NCBI RefSeq assembly: GCF_900230195.1
Contig: NZ_OCNE01000011.1
Span: forward strand, 124,001 to 188,000
From: Streptomyces zhaozhouensis
Lineage (GTDB): Bacteria; Actinomycetota; Actinomycetes; Streptomycetales; Streptomycetaceae
Direction of reading: 5' to 3'
DNA length: 64,000 bases
This document shows, in pieces, positions 17,716-26,323 of the stretch. Each line of letters starts with the position of its first letter. Position 1 is the stretch's first letter. The translations under genes were made by a program, and so were the position numbers. The notes beneath the pieces were generated by a model. The model was not told the origin of the DNA and searched no databases. It saw only the letters and a program-made list of their open reading frames with translations.

Positions 17716-18201
17716 TCAGTCCACGGCGACTTGCAGCAGCGCGACCGTGAAGTGTGAACCGGTGCCGGCCGCCAGGCCGTCGACGGTGTGGCGGGTGACC
17801 GGGTTCCGGCCCCGGACACGGGGCCAGTCGGTGGCGAGGTGGGTGTGCCAGGCGGAGCCCTGGCCCAGCAGTCCGCCCGCGTGCTCGGCCGCCGCGCGGG
17901 CGTGGGCGCGGTCGCGGCGGTCGCGGGCGGGGTGGAGGAGGTTGTTCGCCGCGAGTGCGGTGAGCAGGTCCACGGCTCGCGCGGCGTCGATCGGTCGCAG
18001 CACGGCCGCGACCTCCCCCGGGGTGTCGGGGCCGCTCGCGCCCCGCGACGCGTGGTGCGCCCGGGCGCGTTCGGCCTCGGCGGCGAGTTGGCGGGAGACG
18101 GCCGGGACGGGACGTTCCGGGCCGTCGACGACACGGGCGAACGTTCCGTCCTCGCGTGCCAGGGAGCCCGGTAGGGCGCGCAGCGTCCATGCGGTGTCCA
18201 C
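17716..18201 (-). CDS. Hypothetical protein
   Basis: A 161-residue frame from GTG 18201 with typical Streptomyces codon use and a terminator hairpin right after its stop, which is the main support that it is real. It has no signal peptide, membrane span or catalytic motif that I recognise. The C-terminus (TVDGLAAGTGSHFTVALLQV) looks like folded protein rather than a chance frame. The ribosome-binding site is weak, so the start is uncertain. It may be downstream of the thioredoxin gene (51-base gap) in the same transcript. Confidence 0.5.
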   Translation of the reverse strand: MDTAWTLRALPGSLAREDGTFARVVDGPERPVPAVSRQLAAEAERARAHHASRGASGPDTPGEVAAVLRPIDAARAVDLLTALAANNLLHPARDRRDRAHARAAAEHAGGLLGQGSAWHTHLATDWPRVRGRNPVTRHTVDGLAAGTGSHFTVALLQVAVD

Positions 18202-18252
18202 CGCGCCATCGTCGCCGGCGGTCGCCGCTCACGCGCGGGGGGCCCGGCGTTC

Positions 18253-18594
18253 TCACAGCAAGTCGGACAGTTCCTCGGTCAGGCGGGCCTTGGAGCGGGC
18301 GCCGACCAGGGATCGGATCGGCTGGCCGCCGTGGAAGAGCAGGAGGGTGGGGGCGGCGAGGACGCCGTAGGTGGCGGGGGTGCGGGGGTTGTGGTCGATG
18401 TCGAGGGTGACGACGCGCAGGGTGTCGGGGTGTTCGGCGGCGAAGGCGGCCAGGACGGGGGCGAGCATCCGGCAGGGCGGGCACCAGGCGGCGGTGAAGT
18501 CGACGAGTACCGGGACTTCGGAGGCCAGGACCTCTGCGGCGAAGGCGGCGTCAGTCACAGGGGTAACGGGGGTCACGGCGGTGGGGTGGGACAC
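18253..18594 (-). CDS. Thioredoxin
   Basis: A 113-residue protein with the standard active site W37-C-P-P-C41 and the cis-proline segment AAPTLLLFHGG. The second residue pair is PP rather than the usual GP, seen in many thioredoxin-like proteins. It reduces disulfides in the cytoplasm; no signal peptide is present. It starts at GTG inside the end of the MerR gene (22-base overlap), so the two are co-expressed and the regulator probably controls it. Confidence 0.88.
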   Translation of the reverse strand: MSHPTAVTPVTPVTDAAFAAEVLASEVPVLVDFTAAWCPPCRMLAPVLAAFAAEHPDTLRVVTLDIDHNPRTPATYGVLAAPTLLLFHGGQPIRSLVGARSKARLTEELSDLL

Positions 18595-19010
18595 GGCGGG
18601 GCCTTTCGGTGCGGAGGCTCAGGAAGGGGGTTGAAGACACAGGCGGGAGCCGGGGCGGTCACGGCCTCCGCGTGTTGGAGGCGGGTTCTGACCTCGTCCC
18701 TGACCTGGGTCAACTCGTCGATGAAGGCGTTGAGTTCGGCGAGTTTGGCGCGGTAGGTGGCCAGCGAGGCGGGGCAGACGTCGCCGCTGGGGTGCCCGGC
18801 GCGCAGGCATTCGACGAACGGGCGGGTCTCCTCCAGGCCGAAGCCGAAGTCCTGGAGCACCCGGATCTGCCGCAGCAGCCGCAGGTCGTTCTCGTCGTAG
18901 TCGCGGTGTCCCCGGTGGTCGCGGCGCGCGGGCAGCAGGCCGAGCGACTCGTAGTGGCGCAGCGCGCGGGGGCTGGTGCCGGCCAACGCGGCCAGTTCTC
19001 CGATGCGCAC
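18573..19010 (-). CDS. MerR-family transcriptional regulator
   Basis: A 145-residue protein from GTG 19010, chosen because AGGAG lies 4 bases upstream and the MerR helix-turn-helix (VRIGELAALAGTSPRALRHY) then begins at residue 1; a GTG or ATG further upstream would add an unneeded tail. The winged-helix part (ESLGLLPARRDHRGHRDYD) is followed by a dimerisation helix near residues 85-115. Only one cysteine is near the effector region, so it is not an obvious SoxR or metal sensor. It overlaps the thioredoxin gene and may respond to a redox or drug signal (inference). Confidence 0.85.
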   Translation of the reverse strand: MRIGELAALAGTSPRALRHYESLGLLPARRDHRGHRDYDENDLRLLRQIRVLQDFGFGLEETRPFVECLRAGHPSGDVCPASLATYRAKLAELNAFIDELTQVRDEVRTRLQHAEAVTAPAPACVFNPLPEPPHRKAPPCPTPPP

Positions 19011-19116
19011 GGGGCTCCTCTCCCGGCCGTCGTGGGCGACCGGCGGCGACCGGTCGTCCACGACGGTAGGCCCTGACGTCGGTGTCAACGCCAGCCCCCG
19101 CGCGGAACGGCCGGCG

Positions 19117-20067
19117 TCAGGCGAGGTGGGAGACGCGGGGGTGGTGGTAGAGGGCGCGGATGGCCGCCTCGGTGTTGCGTTCGGTGACGACGTCGGGCCA
19201 GGCCAGGAACCAGGTCCACTCCGGCTGCTCCGCCAGCACCTCGCCCGGCGGCAGGTCGCCGACCTCGCCGAGGCCGAGGGGGCGTCCCTCGGCGAGGGCC
19301 AGCAGGTTGGCGTGGTGCTCGGGTTCGTAGTGGCCCTTGTAGGTGTCCATGGCCAGCACGTCCACCACGTCGTGGCCCGGGTGGTAGGGGGCGAACGGTT
19401 CGGCGTCGCCGTAGGCGGCGTTGGGGCTCCAGACCCACAGGAGGTTGCGCAGCCCGTGGTGGTGGACCAGGCGGTCGAAGAGCTGGCGCCAGAGGGCGAC
19501 GAGTCGGGTGGGTTGGGCTCCCCACCAGAACCAGGGGCCGTTCATCTCGTGGTACGGCCGCCACAGCACGGGCACGTCGGCGTCGGCGAGGCGGCGCAGC
19601 ACGGCCGCCGCCGCGTCGACCTGGGCGCACCAGCGGGTGTGGTGCGCGGTGCCGGGTTCCAGCACGGAGTCGAAGTCGGCCGGGGCGAGGTCGCGGATGA
19701 TCCCGCCCAGGAACTCGACGGGTTCCTCGTCCGTCGGGCAGACGGCGTGCCAGGTGTAGGTGATGATCGCGCCGCGCCGGTGCCAGGCGATGGCCTCGTC
19801 GGCGTTGGCCTCGCGGCGGTCGACGGCGTCGAGGGTGCCGGGGGCGGAGAAGCCGATCTCGCCGCCCCACACGGCGGGGGTGCGGTCGGTGATGCCGGTG
19901 AGGCGCTCGGTCCAGGCGGAGCCGTGGCGGGGCTGGTTGTGCTGGCCGGAGAGGAGGGTCTCGCCGGAGACGCGGTAGAGGCGGTCGAGCAGGCGGCGGG
20001 CGGCCGGGGTGGCGTCGGGGGTGACGGGTGGGAACGGCGCGGTGGCGGGCGGCGGTTGGGGCGACAT
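19117..20067 (-). CDS. Glycoside hydrolase family 26, beta-mannanase type
   Basis: A 316-residue protein. GH26 signatures are clear: SGQHNQPRHGS near the N-terminus, WRPYHEMNGPWFWWG with the acid/base Glu, and GLGEVGDLP with the nucleophile Glu. GH26 enzymes cut beta-1,4-mannans. There is no signal peptide with this start (ATG 20067), so it appears cytoplasmic and may act on imported oligosaccharides. No strong ribosome-binding site is seen, so leaderless translation is possible. The sugar importer at 24.4-27.6 kb is a possible, unproven partner. Confidence 0.85.
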   Translation of the reverse strand: MSPQPPPATAPFPPVTPDATPAARRLLDRLYRVSGETLLSGQHNQPRHGSAWTERLTGITDRTPAVWGGEIGFSAPGTLDAVDRREANADEAIAWHRRGAIITYTWHAVCPTDEEPVEFLGGIIRDLAPADFDSVLEPGTAHHTRWCAQVDAAAAVLRRLADADVPVLWRPYHEMNGPWFWWGAQPTRLVALWRQLFDRLVHHHGLRNLLWVWSPNAAYGDAEPFAPYHPGHDVVDVLAMDTYKGHYEPEHHANLLALAEGRPLGLGEVGDLPPGEVLAEQPEWTWFLAWPDVVTERNTEAAIRALYHHPRVSHLA

Positions 20068-20378
20068 GGTCGGCACGGTACCGGCGCCGAGCCGGGGTGA
20101 CGAGGGCCGGCCGGCCGTCGTGCCCGCGGGTGCCGAACGGGCCGGCGCGTGGCCGTGACCGGCCGGAACCGGGCGGAGACAGGCGGGTGCGGGGTGGGGT
20201 GCGGGGTGGGCACGGGTGGGTCGCGGGCCGTGACCGGCTGGTCGGTCGTCTCGCTTCGGGCGGACGGCCTCTCCCGGTCGGTGGAAAACCGGGTCGGGCC
20301 CACCCCGGCGCTGGGTGTTGTGGATCACCTCATGATGTGATGGTTCGCGCCACGCACCGTCGATGGAGGGGGCCATTG
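20068..20378. promoter_or_regulatory. Divergent intergenic region with palindromic operator candidate
   Basis: It lies between the divergent GH26 and aminotransferase genes. ATCACcTCA/TGAtGTGAT at 20324-20341 is an 18-base palindrome with one mismatched pair, 38 bases before the aminotransferase start. A G-rich tract at 20187-20230 (repeated TGCGGGGTGGGG) could form a G-quadruplex. Confidence 0.45.
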
Positions 20379-21539
20379 ATGCCCGTCAGCAGGCTGCGCG
20401 ACATCCCGGGGATCGGGGTGGACGCGCTCGGGGACCGGGCGGACGCCCTGGCGGACCCCGAGCTGTTGCGGCTGGAGAACCTGGACACCGATCTGCGGCC
20501 GCCGCACGCCGCGCTGGTGGCGACCCACCAGGCGATCGACCTGGACTCCGCCAACAGCTATCTGCCGTTCCAGGGCAGCGGCGAGCTGCGGCGGGCGGCG
20601 GCCGCCCACGTGGGGAGGATCGCCGGCCGTTCCTACGATCCGGAGACGGAGTGCGTCTCGGTGGCCGGCGGACTCAACGGCGTGCTCAACGCGCTGCTCG
20701 CCACCGTGGAACCGGGCGACGAGGTGGTGCTGACCGACCCGGTCTACGCGGGGCTGGTCAACCGGGTGCGGCTGGCGGGCGGCGTGCCGCGCTTCGTGCC
20801 GTCGCGGCCGACCCCCGAGGGCTGGCGGGTGGAGCCCGAGGAGCTGGCCGCCGCCGTCGGACCGCGCACGGCCGCCGTGTTGCTGATGAGCCCGGCGATG
20901 CCGGGCGGGGAGCTGCTGGGCGCCGGCCACTGGGCCGCGCTGGCGGAGCCCTGCCGACGGCACGGCGCCTGGTTGATCTACGACGCGGCGATGGAACGCA
21001 TCCGCTTCGACGGCCTGCCGCCCCAGCACCCGGCCGGCGAGCCGGGGTTGGCCGAGCGCACCATCACCGTCGGCTCCGCCTCCAAGGAGCTGCGGATGAT
21101 CGGCTGGCGGGTCGGCTGGGTCGTGGGCCCGGCGCAGATCGTCGCGGACATCCGGCTGGTGGGGCTGACCAACGTGGTCTGCCAGGTGGGACTGGGCCAA
21201 CGGGCGGTGGCGGAGGCGCTGGCCGCTCCCGACGCGGACGCCGACGTGGCGGCGGCGACGGACGAGTGGCGGCAGCGGGCCGAGACGGTCGTCGCCGAGC
21301 TGGCCGGCTATCCGCTGGTCCGCCCGGGGGGCGGCTGGTCGCTGCTGGTGGACGCCGGCCAACTGGGGTTCACCGCGAGCGAGTTCTCCGAACGCCTGCT
21401 GGCCAGGGGCAAGGTGGTCGCCACCCCGATGGACGGCTGGGGTCCGAGCGGCGGGCGCTACGTCCGGCTCGTCTACTCCAACGAGCCGGTGCACCGTCTG
21501 ACGGGCCTGGCAGAACGGGTCCGCGCCGCCCTGCTGTGA
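20379..21539 (+). CDS. PLP-dependent aminotransferase, class I/II fold
   Basis: A 386-residue protein from ATG 20379 behind GGAGGGGG. Fold-type I landmarks are present: SVAGGLNGVLNALLAT, LTDPVYAGLVNRVRLAGG, LIYDAAMERIRFDG and the PLP lysine in TVGSASKELRMIGWRVGW. The SASKELRMIG context matches aspartate/aromatic-type class I enzymes, but substrate cannot be read from it. It stands alone, with a phosphotransferase gene pointing at it from the right. A palindromic operator candidate sits in its leader. Confidence 0.85.
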   Translation: MPVSRLRDIPGIGVDALGDRADALADPELLRLENLDTDLRPPHAALVATHQAIDLDSANSYLPFQGSGELRRAAAAHVGRIAGRSYDPETECVSVAGGLNGVLNALLATVEPGDEVVLTDPVYAGLVNRVRLAGGVPRFVPSRPTPEGWRVEPEELAAAVGPRTAAVLLMSPAMPGGELLGAGHWAALAEPCRRHGAWLIYDAAMERIRFDGLPPQHPAGEPGLAERTITVGSASKELRMIGWRVGWVVGPAQIVADIRLVGLTNVVCQVGLGQRAVAEALAAPDADADVAAATDEWRQRAETVVAELAGYPLVRPGGGWSLLVDAGQLGFTASEFSERLLARGKVVATPMDGWGPSGGRYVRLVYSNEPVHRLTGLAERVRAALL

Positions 21540-21625
21540 GGGCGGACCGGCCGGTCCCGCGCGCCGGGCGCGGCCGGCCGGCCGGTGCGGTAGGCCGGTG
21601 CGGTGTTCCGGTTCGACCGAGGCCG

Positions 21626-22423
21626 TCAGTCGAGGAGCGCCGCCCGCCACAGGGCCTCGCGCTCCTCGGTGTACCCCGCGTCCCGCCGCCAGATCTCGCC
21701 GTGGCCCTCGCGCCAGAGCGTGGCCCACGGCTCCTCGCCGACGGCCGAACGGTCCCGCAGGAAGTCGTGCATGGCACGGGTGCGCGCCGTCAACAGCGGT
21801 ACCAGGGCCCGGCGTTCCGGCTCGTCCAGCCCGTAGGCGTCGGCCAGGACGCGGAGCCGGCCGGCCGCGACCCGGTCGGGATGGCCGAACGCCGGGTCGG
21901 GGGTGAGCGGGAGGAAGCCGTGCGCGGCGTAGGCGAGGTCGCCCAGCCGGGTGCCCGGACCGGCGCCGTCCCAGTCGATGAACGCCCAGCCGCCGCCGTC
22001 GACCGCGCCGTCCTCCGGCAGCACCAGGTTCCAGGGCGCCAGGTCGTGGTGGACGATCTGCTCGTCGCCGTACGGGGGCAGCACCCGCCGCCATCGCGCG
22101 TCCGGCGGCGGGGTGAACGAGGCGGCGGCGTCGTGGAGTTCGCGGATCAGGCGGCCGACCCTGGCCAGCCGCCGCTCCGGTGCCAGCAGCGCGAACCGTT
22201 CGGGCCAGGCGGCGCGGCCCGGCGCGAAGGTGAGGATCTCGCGCCCCTGGGCGTCGATGCCCAACGGGCGGGGCGCTCCGGGGAAACCCACCGCGTGCAG
22301 GTGTGCCAGCAGGGCGTGGACCGCGGGCGTCCAGGGGCCGGCGGGCCGGCGCACGGTGTCGCCGACCCGCACCACTCCGGCGTTGACGTTGCCGCCGGTC
22401 AGCGGCGTCTCGTCCGTCGTCAT
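21626..22423 (-). CDS. Aminoglycoside phosphotransferase-fold kinase
   Basis: A 265-residue protein with the APH catalytic loop VHHDLAPWNLVLP and the metal-binding segment FIDWDGAGPG. The family phosphorylates small molecules including aminoglycosides, macrolides, choline and homoserine; the substrate is not evident here. The ribosome-binding site is weak. It lies 80 bases after the DUF2264 gene on the same strand and may be the last gene of that transcript. Confidence 0.8.
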   Translation of the reverse strand: MTTDETPLTGGNVNAGVVRVGDTVRRPAGPWTPAVHALLAHLHAVGFPGAPRPLGIDAQGREILTFAPGRAAWPERFALLAPERRLARVGRLIRELHDAAASFTPPPDARWRRVLPPYGDEQIVHHDLAPWNLVLPEDGAVDGGGWAFIDWDGAGPGTRLGDLAYAAHGFLPLTPDPAFGHPDRVAAGRLRVLADAYGLDEPERRALVPLLTARTRAMHDFLRDRSAVGEEPWATLWREGHGEIWRRDAGYTEEREALWRAALLD

Positions 22424-22503
22424 GGTGGACGAGTATGGCGCGCGCGGCCGCCGGGGGCGCGGGATTTCCCCGCGCGCCCCGGGAGGCTCCGACGCGACCG
22501 CGT

Positions 22504-24456
22504 TCACTCCCCCAGCGGCACCGTCGTCTCGCCGCCGTCCGGCCAGCGGACCAGGGCGGTCTCCGCGTCCGGGAAGGTGACCGAGGGGCCGGGCGGCAGC
22601 CCGGCGTCGGCCTGGGTGCGGCCGAGGAAGACGGCCACCGCGTGCAGCGGGCCTTCCCCCCGGTAGGCGGGGGTCGCGCTGTGCCGGCCGAACGCGTTGG
22701 CGCCCTCGGCGCGGTGCACCGTGACGTCGCCGCCGCCCGGGTGGAGCGGGAGCACCGCGCTGGTCAGCCCGTCGGCGCGGCGCACCACGCCGTCGGCGGA
22801 GGCGGCCGGCGGGGTGTCGTCGGCCAGCGCGTGGCCGCCGACCAGCAGCCGGTGGTCGCCCGCCGGGTGGCCGACACGCGCCAGCCGCACCTCCCAGGGG
22901 CCGCGCACCGCGGAGGCGGTGAGCAGCCAGGGGCCGCGCGGCCACTCCAGGCTGCTGTCGCGTTCCGCGTCCGGCCAGTGGGGGCGGTGCCGGGAGACGG
23001 CGAACTCGTCGGTGAGCGCGATCCGTTGGAACGGGCTGCGGTGCGCGGGCACGCCGTCCGCGTCCAGCGGGGTGACCTGGCCGTCGTAGGCCACGCCCTC
23101 CCGCGCGTCGCCGTCCCGCTGGTGGACGTCGCGCCCGCCGGCGGGCGGCGGGGTGGCGCCCAGCTCGGGCCCGGTGTGGGTGGAGTAGGCGACGCGGGCG
23201 TAGAACGGGTCGTCGCGGCCCGGCTGGTGCGGCGGGGTGTGGTCGGTGCCGTGGTTGGCGACGCGGACGACGCCGTCGGCGCGGGTGCCGGCGGCGAGCC
23301 AGCCGGGCACGGGCAGGGCGCGGGTGAAGTCCCCGCGTTCCACGGGGGCTTCCTCCTCGGTCGCGGTCCACACCGGATGGTCGGCGGGCAGCAGCAGGCC
23401 GGCCATGCCCTTGCTGGCCCAGTAGGGCGAGGCGGGGCCCGAGTACAACTGCCGGACCCGCTCGAATCGGTGGTGCCAGCCGAGGGAGAGCACCCCGTCC
23501 TCGGCGGTGGCGCCCCGGTCCAGGAAGTGGCGGAGCATCCCCGAGGCGATCCGCCGGGTCCGGCCGGGCGGCAGGGGCGAGGCGTCGAAGACCGCGCCGG
23601 CCCAGAACGGCGCGGCGGCGGCGAACCGGTAGGTGAGGGAGCGCCCCTGGAAGAGCGGCCCGCCGTCGGCGGCGACCAGGTGCTCGGCGTCGGCGAGGAA
23701 GGTCCGCAGCCGCGCGCGGTACCGCTCGGCGAGTCCCGGCTCGGCGTCGGCCCCGGAGATCCGGGTGTACCAGAGCGGGTAGAGGTGCATCGCCCAGGCG
23801 TTGTAGTAGTCGAAGTTCCGGAACTGGCCGCGCTGTTGGGCGCCGTCGGTGTACCAGCCGTGGCCGGCGTACCAGCCCTCGGTCTCGTCGATGGCGTAGG
23901 CGATGTCGTCGGCGTGGTACGGCGCCCCGACGGATCGGAGGAACGCGGCGACGGTGGCGCGGAACCACACCCAGTTGTTCTCCGGGACCCAGACGTCGGC
24001 CATCTCCGACAGCCAGTCGACGGTCCGTTCCCGGACCTCGGACGGCAGCCGGTCCCAGAGCAGCGTGCGGGTCTCGTGCAGGCCGAGCGCGACGGAGGCG
24101 GCCTCGACCCTGGCCTGCGGGATGTCCAGCGGGCGGGGCCAGGCGTGGGCGTGGCCGGGGTCGGTGCCGGCGGCCAGGCCCTCGGCGTAGGGCGCCAACA
24201 GCTTGGGAGCGCGCGGGTCTTCGAGGTTGGCGCCGCCGGTGCGGAACGCGGCGAGCAGGAACGTCCTGGCGTAGCCCTCCAGGCCGTCGCTGTGCCTGCC
24301 GGAGCGGCTGGGCGGCCCCGGCAGATGGATCAGGGAGTTGCCCGGGGTCGCGTGCGGGCGCACGGCGGCCAGCAGTCCGTCGGCCGTGGCCAGCCAGTCG
24401 GCCCTGGTCCAGCCGGTGTGGGGGGAGAGCTCCGGGTCGTGGTGCGCGTCGGTCAC
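22504..24456 (-). CDS. DUF2264 family protein
   Basis: A 650-residue protein from GTG 24456, which overlaps the permease stop (GTGA). The helical first 370 residues contain aromatic-rich motifs of the DUF2264 family (PENNWVWFRATVAAF, RNFDYYNAWAMHLYPLWY, LTYRFAAAAPFWAGA). The last 250 residues look like beta-rich accessory domain. The layout resembles alpha/alpha-toroid carbohydrate enzymes. Coupling to a sugar ABC importer suggests it processes the imported oligosaccharide. No signal peptide. Catalytic residues are not known to me. Confidence 0.8.
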   Translation of the reverse strand: MTDAHHDPELSPHTGWTRADWLATADGLLAAVRPHATPGNSLIHLPGPPSRSGRHSDGLEGYARTFLLAAFRTGGANLEDPRAPKLLAPYAEGLAAGTDPGHAHAWPRPLDIPQARVEAASVALGLHETRTLLWDRLPSEVRERTVDWLSEMADVWVPENNWVWFRATVAAFLRSVGAPYHADDIAYAIDETEGWYAGHGWYTDGAQQRGQFRNFDYYNAWAMHLYPLWYTRISGADAEPGLAERYRARLRTFLADAEHLVAADGGPLFQGRSLTYRFAAAAPFWAGAVFDASPLPPGRTRRIASGMLRHFLDRGATAEDGVLSLGWHHRFERVRQLYSGPASPYWASKGMAGLLLPADHPVWTATEEEAPVERGDFTRALPVPGWLAAGTRADGVVRVANHGTDHTPPHQPGRDDPFYARVAYSTHTGPELGATPPPAGGRDVHQRDGDAREGVAYDGQVTPLDADGVPAHRSPFQRIALTDEFAVSRHRPHWPDAERDSSLEWPRGPWLLTASAVRGPWEVRLARVGHPAGDHRLLVGGHALADDTPPAASADGVVRRADGLTSAVLPLHPGGGDVTVHRAEGANAFGRHSATPAYRGEGPLHAVAVFLGRTQADAGLPPGPSVTFPDAETALVRWPDGGETTVPLGE

Positions 24457-25328
24457 TTGATGCCACCTTCGGTGAGTCCGGCCCGCCAGCGCCGCTGAAG
24501 CGGGATGAACAGCAGAATCAGCGGAATGGTGGCGACGGCGGAGCCGACGACGACCATTCGCGTGTAGTCGGGGTTCTGGTCGACGGCGGTGTTCCAGACG
24601 AAGAGCCCCTGCCCGAGGGTGAAGAGGTCGTTGTTGGTGATCATGACCATGGGCAGGAAGAAGTTGTTCCAGATCGCGATGAACTGGAAGAGGAAGATCG
24701 TCAGCGCGCCCGGCCCCATCAGCCGCAGCCCGACGGAGAAGAAGGTGCGCAGCTCGCCGGCGCCGTCCATGCGGGCCGACTCCAGCAGCTCGTTGGGTAT
24801 CGCGCCCGAGGAGTAGGCGCGGGCGAGATAGACGCCGAACGGGTTGACCATGACGGGGATCAGCACCGACCACATGGTGTCGGTCATGCGGATCTCGGAC
24901 ATCATCAGGTACATCGGCACGACGATGGCGGTGTGCGGGACCAGCACGCCGGCGATCACCAGGCCGTACCACTTCTCCCGGCCGGGGAACTCGAACTTGT
25001 CGAAGGCGTAGCCGGCCGCGACCGACACCAGCGTGGCGACGGCGGCGCCGCCGAAGGCGTAGACGGCGGTGTTGAGCAGCCAACGTCCGTACAGGCCGCC
25101 GTCCTGGGCGAAGAGGTCGCGGACGTTCTCCCAGACGTGGAAGCCGCCGGAGGGCGCGAAGCCGTTGCTGCCGTAGAGGTCGGGCAGCGACTTGGTGACG
25201 CCGAAGAGCAGCCAGATCAGCGGCATCAGCGTGTAGAGCGCGGCCAGCGCGCAGAGCAGGGTGGCAAAGGAACGCCGCATCCACCAGGCGCGGTCGCCGC
25301 TGCCGACCTGGGTTCCCACGGTGCTCAT
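24453..25328 (-). CDS. Sugar ABC transporter permease (MalG type)
   Basis: A 291-residue protein with six predicted membrane spans starting about residue 18. The EAA loop that docks the ATPase is ELLESARMDGAGELRTFF. It is the second inner-membrane subunit of a CUT1-family importer; its start overlaps the stop of the other permease by 4 bases. No ATP-binding gene is present in the cluster, so it probably shares a multi-importer ATPase such as MsiK encoded elsewhere, as Streptomyces CUT1 systems usually do. Confidence 0.9.
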   Translation of the reverse strand: MSTVGTQVGSGDRAWWMRRSFATLLCALAALYTLMPLIWLLFGVTKSLPDLYGSNGFAPSGGFHVWENVRDLFAQDGGLYGRWLLNTAVYAFGGAAVATLVSVAAGYAFDKFEFPGREKWYGLVIAGVLVPHTAIVVPMYLMMSEIRMTDTMWSVLIPVMVNPFGVYLARAYSSGAIPNELLESARMDGAGELRTFFSVGLRLMGPGALTIFLFQFIAIWNNFFLPMVMITNNDLFTLGQGLFVWNTAVDQNPDYTRMVVVGSAVATIPLILLFIPLQRRWRAGLTEGGIK

Positions 25329-26257
25329 CGCAGCGCCCTTCTGTTGGAGATCTTGGTGACGGTGAAGGACAGCACGCCGGCCAGGACGGCCACGAGCACG
25401 GAGACCGTGGCCGCGTAGTGGTAGTCGTTGGACTGGAACGCGGCGGTGTAGGACAGCATGTTGGGGGTCCAGGTGCTGCTCACCGAGCTGTTGCCGGACG
25501 CCTGGAGGATGTACGGCTCGGTGAAGAGCTGGAGCGAGCCGATGATGGTGAAGAGCGTCGCGACCATCATCGCGGGCAGCACCTGCGGCAGCTTGACCCG
25601 CAGCCCGATCCTGGCCTCGCCCGCGCCGTCGAGCCTGGCTGCCTCGATGGTGGAGCGGGGGATCGCCTGGAGCGCGACGAAGATCAGCACCACGTTGAAG
25701 CCGAGGTTGCTCCAGACCGCGATGTTGACCAGGGAGAAGAGCACCGTGGCGCCGTGCAGGAAGTCGACCTCCCAGCCCAGCACCTCCAGCCCGTCGATCA
25801 CCGGGCTGAGCCCCGGGGTGTAGAGGTAGAGCCAGACGATGGAGGCGATCAGGCCGGGCACGATGTGCGGCAGGAAGAGCACCGTCTGCCAGGTCCTGCG
25901 GAACGCGGTGACCGCGCTGTCCAGCAGCAGCGCGAAGACGGAGGCGAGCGCGATCAGCAGCGGCACGTAGATCAGGCCGTAGAGCAGCACCCGCCCGACA
26001 CCGGTGAGGAACTCGGTGTCGGTGAGCGCCCTGCTGTAGTTGTCGAGGCCGGCGAAGACCTTCTCCGGTCCGTCCCAGCCGATGCCGGCGAAGCGTTCAC
26101 GGAAGAGGCTCAGGCCGAACGCGTAGAGGATCGGGCCCAGATAGGTGAAGGCGAAGAGGAAGAAGAACGGTCCGATCAGGAGCAGCACGCTGGAGCGCCG
26201 TCTCCCGCTCGTGGCCCGGGGCGTCCGGGGCGTCCGGGGCGAGGTGAGTGAGGCCAT
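25325..26257 (-). CDS. Sugar ABC transporter permease (MalF type)
   Basis: A 310-residue protein: a basic N-terminus, six predicted spans (first about residues 25-45, FFFLFAFTYLGPILYAFGL), and the EAA loop STIEAARLDGAGEARIGLRV. Partner of the MalG-type permease. It follows the binding-protein gene by 66 bases with no visible terminator, giving the order binding protein, MalF, MalG, DUF2264. Confidence 0.9.
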   Translation of the reverse strand: MASLTSPRTPRTPRATSGRRRSSVLLLIGPFFFLFAFTYLGPILYAFGLSLFRERFAGIGWDGPEKVFAGLDNYSRALTDTEFLTGVGRVLLYGLIYVPLLIALASVFALLLDSAVTAFRRTWQTVLFLPHIVPGLIASIVWLYLYTPGLSPVIDGLEVLGWEVDFLHGATVLFSLVNIAVWSNLGFNVVLIFVALQAIPRSTIEAARLDGAGEARIGLRVKLPQVLPAMMVATLFTIIGSLQLFTEPYILQASGNSSVSSTWTPNMLSYTAAFQSNDYHYAATVSVLVAVLAGVLSFTVTKISNRRALR

Positions 26258-26323
26258 GGGGTGTCCCCTGGGTCGAGGAGTGCGGGGCGGGTGCGGTACC
26301 GGGGCGGGCGGGTGCGGGGACGG

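Noticed and set aside
20325..22094. Long minus-strand frame across the aminotransferase
   Set aside because: The opposite strand encodes a full PLP enzyme with its lysine motif. The antisense frame is Arg/Gly/Ala filler.
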